A stretch of DNA of 64,000 bases from Oreohelix idahoensis (lineage: Eukaryota; Mollusca; Gastropoda; Stylommatophora; Oreohelicidae). Location of the stretch: positions 157,501 through 221,500 of the forward strand of contig JAMPIV010021226.1 in NCBI GenBank assembly GCA_024509875.1, written 5' to 3'. Shown here piece after piece: positions 57,760-64,000 of the stretch. A program made the translations under genes and the position numbers. Within the stretch, counting starts at the first letter, position 1; each line of letters starts with the position of its first letter. Below the pieces are notes generated by a model that searched no databases, was not told the DNA's origin, and was given only the letters and a program-made list of their open reading frames with translations.

Positions 57760-58262
57760 GAGTAGTAACTGAGGGGCGCTTTGGAAACAATAAAACCACC
57801 TGCGCCATTTTATTTGTGATGACAGGAGTAACTGAGGGGCGATTTGAAGACGAGAAAAACGCCGACGTGATATTATCTGTGATTATAATAGTAATTAAGG
57901 GGTGCTTTGGAAACAAGAAAAAACACCGGCGTGATATTATATGTGATGAGAATAATAGTTAAGGAGCGCTTTGGAGACAAGAAAAACACCTGTGTAATAT
58001 TATCTGTGATAAGATTAGTAAATGAGAGACGCTTAGATTAAAAAAAAAAACACCTGACTGATATTATCTGCGAAAAGAGTAGTAATTAAGGGACGCTTTG
58101 GAGACAAGAAAACACCTGAGTGAACTTGTATGTGAATAGAGTTGTTATTGAAGGACACTTTGGAGAGAAGAAAAACACCTGCGTGATATTATCTGTATTG
58201 CGAGTAGTAACCAAGGGACGCTTTGGAGACAAGAAAACGCGTGCGCAATATTTTCTGTGATA
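57760..58262. repeat. Degenerate 62-66-bp tandem repeat
   Basis: About eight copies of a unit like AACTGAGGGGCGCTTTGGAA, then ACAAGAAAAACACCTGCGTG and ATATTATCTGTGAT. Copies differ by substitutions and small indels, so the array is old. Confidence 0.85.
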
Positions 58263-59229
58263 TTGAATCCCATGCAAGTAACAGATTGGGCCAGGTCTAA
58301 ACAAATCTTCGACGCTCCTTTTTATGTCGTTCCAACATGAAGACCAACATAAACGACAACCAAAAAACTACATGCTTCCGTAAATGGACGCTTGCGAAGA
58401 ATGAAAGAATTAAAATGGCATGACAGTATTTGTGTGGAACTGATGGAAAATCCGAAACAAATACCAGTCAAACGAGACGTGTGGACGATACATAGATTGT
58501 GATTACGTCACTCTGAAGAAACATGCTGATGGCATTGCAAGGCAGTGGGTGTTCTGGAACCTTCAAGATAAAGACATTTAATGAGACCGAAAACAGAAAA
58601 AAACACACGAAAAAGAGAACTGCGGAGAGAGAGAAATGATGGAGGAGGCATAAAAATGGACATTGCAGGAAGTTAACGGACTGATTAAGCGCCCATGCTC
58701 CACAGCTAAGAGAAGGATTATAATGATTATAGTTTAGTTGAACTGCCTGAGTTAAAAACTCCTCTCCACGGGCATGATATATTGAAGTCTCTAACACTTC
58801 ACTCCCCTGTGACAGTATCTGCTATGGGACCGTTACCTTATCTCAAAAGACATGGGGGAAAAGAGTAAGAATTAAACGGACAGATAACAGAAGACAAGGA
58901 ATAGGATATATTCCCCACCTGGGACGCCTGTGAGAGTTCTGAATAGAGACGTTTGTAACACGGGAAACGAAAAGTCAAGGAAGGAGAACAAATTATTTTT
59001 GTAAACTGTTAATCACAAAATCATAACGTAAATATATCCAGCATAGTGTTAGAGACTTTATAATGGCTTCCGTCTTTGTGCCCAGGTAAGCTATATTATA
59101 TATAGGCTTGACGGCCACTGACTGCTTTGGTTTTATTAACTAAGGTATTTATTGCTAATAAATAGTTGCTTGTCTAGAATATCTGGGTTGAAATGCTATT
59201 AAAAGACCACAAGGTAGAAGTGATAATAA
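58263..59229. other. No gene recognised
   Basis: Purine-rich, unstructured sequence. The minus-strand frame at 58468-58797 (109 residues, hydrophobic) has no motif and no support. Confidence 0.5.
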
Positions 59230-59430
59230 GAACCAGCAGTGGAACATGAGATGAGAAGACACCGACTATGGATAGGACATACATTGAGGAAATTTGTTGA
59301 TAGAATTACAAGGTAGTTATTTTTTCTGGAATCCACATTGTAAGATAGTTCGAAGGAGATTGAAAAATAAAAACACAGAGAAGAGAAAGTGAGATAAACA
59401 TAAAGGAATGATTGATTTGATTTTGGTTTT
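59230..59430 (+). pseudogene. LINE 3' relic
   Basis: GAGATGAGAAGACACCGACT onward encodes RRHRLWIGHTLRK, then VDRITR, the LINE C-terminal W-x-GH-x-LR-K pattern. It is the same family as the relic at 13168-13329. Strongly decayed. Confidence 0.55.
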
Positions 59431-59434
59431 AAGG

Positions 59435-59790
59435 ACTATCCTCATTACACACGGACAACTTCATCAGTGCTCCGATCTTCTACCTTAGATCACACTAGGA
59501 GGATCTCAGCACAGTGCACGAATTCTGTAGCTTCAGCGAGAATCCCAATGTGTGTATATAGAAATCACACATTCTATAAATATGTTTGTGGTGGGTAGGT
59601 TTCTAATTTTTTTAAAATTTTGCCAGGGCAGTGGCCTTATGGCCTACTCTTTACGATTCCCAACTGCCGCGAGATATTTAAGGTGCGCATACGGGACATC
59701 AACATTTTTCTCACTTATCCGAGAAGGCTAGGCATCCGATCTCCCTACCCAGGAGAATGACATCACGGGGATAGGACTACTGGATTTTGA
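59435..59790 (-). repeat. Dispersed repeat R2, copy 2
   Basis: Read on the minus strand it matches 52425-52635 and 53373-53545 without the LINE between them: GAGAATCCCAATGTGTGTAT, GGTGGGTAGGTTTCTAAT and TCCGAGAAGGCTAGGCATCC on plus. It is therefore the uninterrupted form. Confidence 0.75.
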
Positions 59791-59875
59791 AAGCCTATGC
59801 TCCTTTGCTATGAAGAGGAAGTTAGTGAGGAGGACTAGACTGAAACTGAAGACCGGAAATATTATCCTCTCTCAG

Positions 59876-60019
59876 GTGTGTCGCTGTTGGAAGCTGCCTG
59901 CACCAATAGTGACGTCAAAGTTCAGCACCTTGAAATAGTTGAGCACGTGCTAGCCGCAGATGATTTTAACGATGATGACTTGTTCCTGGGCTTAATAGAG
60001 AAGCTTACTAATTTAACAG
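59876..60019 (+). CDS. Host F-box gene, LRR exon
   Basis: A 144-bp block with acceptor TATCCTCTCTCAG| and donor ACAG|GTGAGA. Phase 1 in and out, matching the exon at 24491-24730. It encodes VSLLEAACTNSDVKVQHLEI, then ADDFNDDDLFLGLIEKLTNL, an LRR-like helix and strand pattern as in FBXO39/FBXO33 proteins. The preceding exon ends T and this one begins GT, making one Cys codon. No repeat similarity is visible. Confidence 0.6.
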
Positions 60020-60463
60020 GTGAGATACTGAGACAGGTAAGATACTGAGACAGGTAAGATACTGTTGCTGTCGTTTTTGACGGAGTCATAATGGGTAAAT
60101 CTATTTTATACTTTTGTCGTTTTGACGGAGTCATATAGGTAAATCTATTTAATACTTTTGTTGTAAAACTTTGTTGGTCAAAGTTGGATAATTGGGTATT
60201 AACTTCTATGACAGGTTGTTTAAAGGGTTATCTTCTCTTTCTTTCAATCGTTGTCGTTGATCTGTCTGAACGATGCTCAGTTTTATGCTGTCTAGGCATG
60301 CGCAGAGTTCTGAGCGCGAACTGTGACTTCCTTCATCTAGATTGTGATCTGGGCTGTCGGACGATGATGTCCGTTTGTGATTTTTCTCTATATCGTCATA
60401 GGGATTGGAAAGTTTCGATATGACTGAAATGTCAATGTTTTCCCCAGTGATTGTTTGTTAAAG

Positions 60464-60547
60464 GTGTATCCGGAAGATTCTGTATGAAGGTAAATGACAT
60501 TCTTATTACTATGCCTTTGGCTGCAGAACATTTGAAGTTACCTATCG
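60464..60547 (+). CDS. Host F-box gene, short LRR exon
   Basis: An 84-bp block after TTTGTTAAAG| and before CTATCG|GTGAGTGA, again phase 1 in and out. It encodes MKVNDILITMPLAAEHLKLP. A D-x-L-L-x-x-M/I-P motif followed by a leucine strand is typical of the next LRR in FBXO39-like proteins. The acceptor has a modest pyrimidine tract (a second candidate, TTTTCCCCAG at 60438-60447, leads to stops). The exon is short, so support is moderate. Later exons would lie past the window. Confidence 0.5.
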
Positions 60548-60643
60548 GTGAGTGAAGCTCACAGATCTTGAGAGACAGAATTTTCTTCTTTGCTTCTAGT
60601 TCTAGCCAAATGAGACTATATGTTTTCAAGTGAACAGAAGCCT

Positions 60644-61589
<946 letters not shown>

Positions 61590-62891
61590 ACTGAGCTGAC
61601 TCACATAAACATTGGCGTTGGCATTTTTGTGTTACTGCTACATGGACCACAACCGCCACGGAATTGAAGTGACATTGTTATACATTTCTGGAGTTCTACA
61701 AGAGATGTCAATATATCTGGGCTATCAAGTCACATTGTTACCTGTCGACCTAAGATTGTAAACAGTACCGCTGGTTGTTTACACTACATTCTGAGCTATC
61801 AAGTCATATCGTTACCTGTCAACCTAAGAACGTAAACAGTACCGCTGGTTGTTTACACTACATTCTACAAACATATCGACGTTGGATTTTCTAGTCTCAA
61901 CTGGTGTCGAGTATGATTTGTGTAGCTACACTTTGGAGACCACTGCCTGTTATGAAGTTACGGTGACCTTCAACGGTGGATCGTCTACCATTGTTGTTGA
62001 CAGTGGTACTGCATTATATTGCATCTTTGCGGCTATTGAGGAGTGTGCTAAAAGATAAATGGCCGGTTTTAGTGTGTAAACTGTGCCTTTATTTTGTGTA
62101 AAGCTGAGCCTTCCTCTAAACACATTCTACATATTGTGTATTTATATATGCCATGCATGTTTTGTGTATACATGTTTTTGTTTACATGTTTATTTAATGT
62201 GTATTTCAGCGGGCTGGTTGGGTAATGAGACTCCGGTAGAAGATACCACGTGATAGAGGTTCTATCGTGAGCGTTTTCTGTAGGATTACGCATATTTCCC
62301 CAGTGGAAATTGCGAGCAACCTGTGTTGCTACTTTTCAGTTTTTTTTCTTAGCTGTGACGAGATGTGTTAGTGTTGTTTTCGTTATTTTTTCCATTCTTT
62401 GATTTACGATTTGTTTTGTTTGTATCTGTTCGTCTTTCCTTACTTTCATTTATTTTTATACACCTTTTTGTTTATAACAGTCTTGTCATTTGTTTAATTT
62501 TCGCAGTTATCATTGTAAAATTTTACAACATTAGATTCAGTTAAGCTTTATTTATTATTTGACTTCTGCGAACGTTTTCGGTTGTTGTTTTGTATTCTTG
62601 TCTTTGTATTTATTATTGTAATACATTGTTGTCATACAGTCTATAGATATACTTGATCATTGACTATTAGTATTAATATCATACACTTTTCAGAAAAAGG
62701 TTACTTATAATGATAATATTATAGAGAAACAAGGTAACTATACAAGGTCTTTGACTAAGACTTGTCTCTCAAAGAGAGTGAAATAAAGTGAAGTGAGTAT
62801 ACAAGTCTAGTATTACAGACTTGTCTCCCATCAAAGTGGGATAAGTAATTTATTTAATTTTTCAGGTCTGATCTCACATAGTTAGACATAA
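61590..62891 (+). other. Leader of element D
   Basis: Non-coding. A unit of about 73 bp is duplicated (GGCTATCAAGTCACATTGTT at about 61722, and a near-copy at about 61795). From about 62070 it resembles the leader of element A. Short repeats around AGACTTGTCTC at 62758 and 62818 precede gag. Confidence 0.55.
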
Positions 62892-64000
62892 TGTCTACAC
62901 TAGACTTCTTTATTGAACAAGGGAAACCCTTGGGAAGACAGGTGATAATTTGGAAGAATTCGCAACGGCTCAATATGACAAAGCATTGAAGTTTGAAGAC
63001 AAGAAACAAAAAGAGGAAAATAAAAGATTAGAAAGAGAATCTGAGAATTTAAGATTACAGATGCAGGCAGATGAAAGAAAATTTCAAGCTGCTGCTGAGG
63101 AGAAAAAACTTCAAGTTCAAGCTGCTGCTGAGGAAAGAAAATTTCAAGCTGCTGTTGAGGAGAGAAAATTTCAAGCTGAGGCTGAAGAGAGAAAAGCAAA
63201 AAGGGAAGATGATGAAAGACTCGCTGTTTTGGAGTTAGAGAAATTGAAATTGATGAATGCGGGTGCTCATCAAGCAGCTTCGGATACGACAAAGGAGAAT
63301 TCTAATAAGATCAAATTACCTCATTTCAATCCTTTAAAGGACGATATAACGGATTATCTTGATAGATTCGAATTTTTATGCGATACGCATAAAATAAAAA
63401 AGGGAAAATATGTCGAGCAACTGATGGAATTTTTTTCAGGTGAACCAGTAACTACTCTTATGACAATAGAGGAACATGATAGGACCAACTATGATGTTGT
63501 CAGTGCAGCATTGCTTAAAAGATATCAACTAAAAGAAGAAGATTATCGTCTTCGTCTTAAGACAATGTTGCCAGAAAATGGAGTGGATTTCTCTGTTTTT
63601 ATTATAAAGATACGTCGTACATTCACACGTTGGATTGAGTTGTCTCAGACTGAAAAAACATATGAAGGCCTAATGGACTTATTACTTCGAGACAAGGTTA
63701 TGTCATCGGTCAACGAATCTTTTCTTGCTTTTCTTCATGAGCGTAAACTTAAAAACATAAAAGACATGGAGGAATATTGTTGCCAGTAAGTAACTGCACA
63801 TCCCCATGCTACAGTTAGCAATTCTAAAGTGAAAGAAGGGTTGCCAGTTGCTTCGGCAGCACCATATGGCTCTAATTACAATCGTAAATTTCAAGGTGCT
63901 AAGCAAAGCTTTAATAAGAAGAGTAATCAGAATTACACTCAATATCAAAGCAATCCATCACACAGTGGGTTTTCTTCAAAGAATTGGAGACGAGCTGATA
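62892..64000 (+). pseudogene. Gag of Gmr1-like element D, cut by window end
   Basis: MSTLDFFIEQGK opens the frame at 62892. A one-base loss near 62930 shifts it, and the main frame starts effectively at 62950 (LEEFATAQYDKALKF). A coiled coil with ERKFQAAAEEKKLQ repeats follows, then the capsid with YLDRFEFLCDTHK, a SCAN-like DLLLRDKVMSSVNESF and IKDMEEYCCQ, then a TAA at 63787. After the stop the same frame continues (VTAHPHATVSNSK) to the window end. Very close to the gag of element A, so the same subfamily. Dead in this copy. Confidence 0.8.

Overview
The window is nuclear DNA of a multicellular animal. Coding pieces are short and interrupted, tRNA-derived SINEs, LINEs, hAT elements and LTR retrotransposons are stacked in one another, and minisatellites and (TA)n tracts are common. 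Several families point to an aquatic invertebrate, perhaps a mollusc, but nothing here fixes the species. No rRNA, true tRNA gene, CRISPR array or prokaryotic operon is present.

Host gene. Four short plus-strand blocks look like exons of one F-box / leucine-rich-repeat gene of the FBXO39/FBXO33 type: 12852-13079 (F-box), 24491-24730, 59876-60019 and 60464-60547. All are phase 1 to phase 1, with GT/AG boundaries and leucine-rich content. The introns between them (11.4 kb, 35.1 kb, 0.44 kb) hold nearly all the mobile DNA described below.

1-12.8 kb: weak repeats, a LINE relic, and a defective 7.07-kb minus-strand LTR element (4489-11562). It has long LTRs, a SCAN-like gag, a decayed protease and two consecutive integrase zinc-binding modules, but no RT. 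It sits inside a copy of a dispersed repeat (R1).

13-24.5 kb (first intron): a 61-bp minisatellite, then a 40-bp minisatellite split into three blocks by a ZBED5-like hAT element (14350-21030) and a solo-LTR-like insertion (21382-23755). The hAT element carries three later insertions with clear target-site duplications: an AACC-tailed element, a LINE and a SINE.

24.8-50.3 kb (second intron): a LINE with RNase H is split by LTR element A (25659-49463, plus, TSD ACCTC). A is split in its protease by LTR element B (30117-39047, minus, TSD GTGTG), and between integrase and RT by a LINE (40877-45791, minus, 12-bp TSD). That LINE is split by a solo LTR (43161-44747, TSD CTTAC). A and B have gypsy-type proteins in the order gag-PR-IN-RT-RH, the Gmr1-like order. 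B is the youngest and nearly intact.

50.3-64 kb: a 26-bp minisatellite with a LINE insertion, dispersed repeat R2, LINE fragments with TAAG tails (two of them an inverted pair), another solo LTR, an hAT MITE, exons 3 and 4 of the host gene, and the 5' part of a fourth Gmr1-like element running off the end.

All boundaries, identities and alignments were judged by eye. I see no unknown operational system. The notable content is the hidden host gene, the dissectable nest, and the unusual architecture of the Gmr1-like elements.
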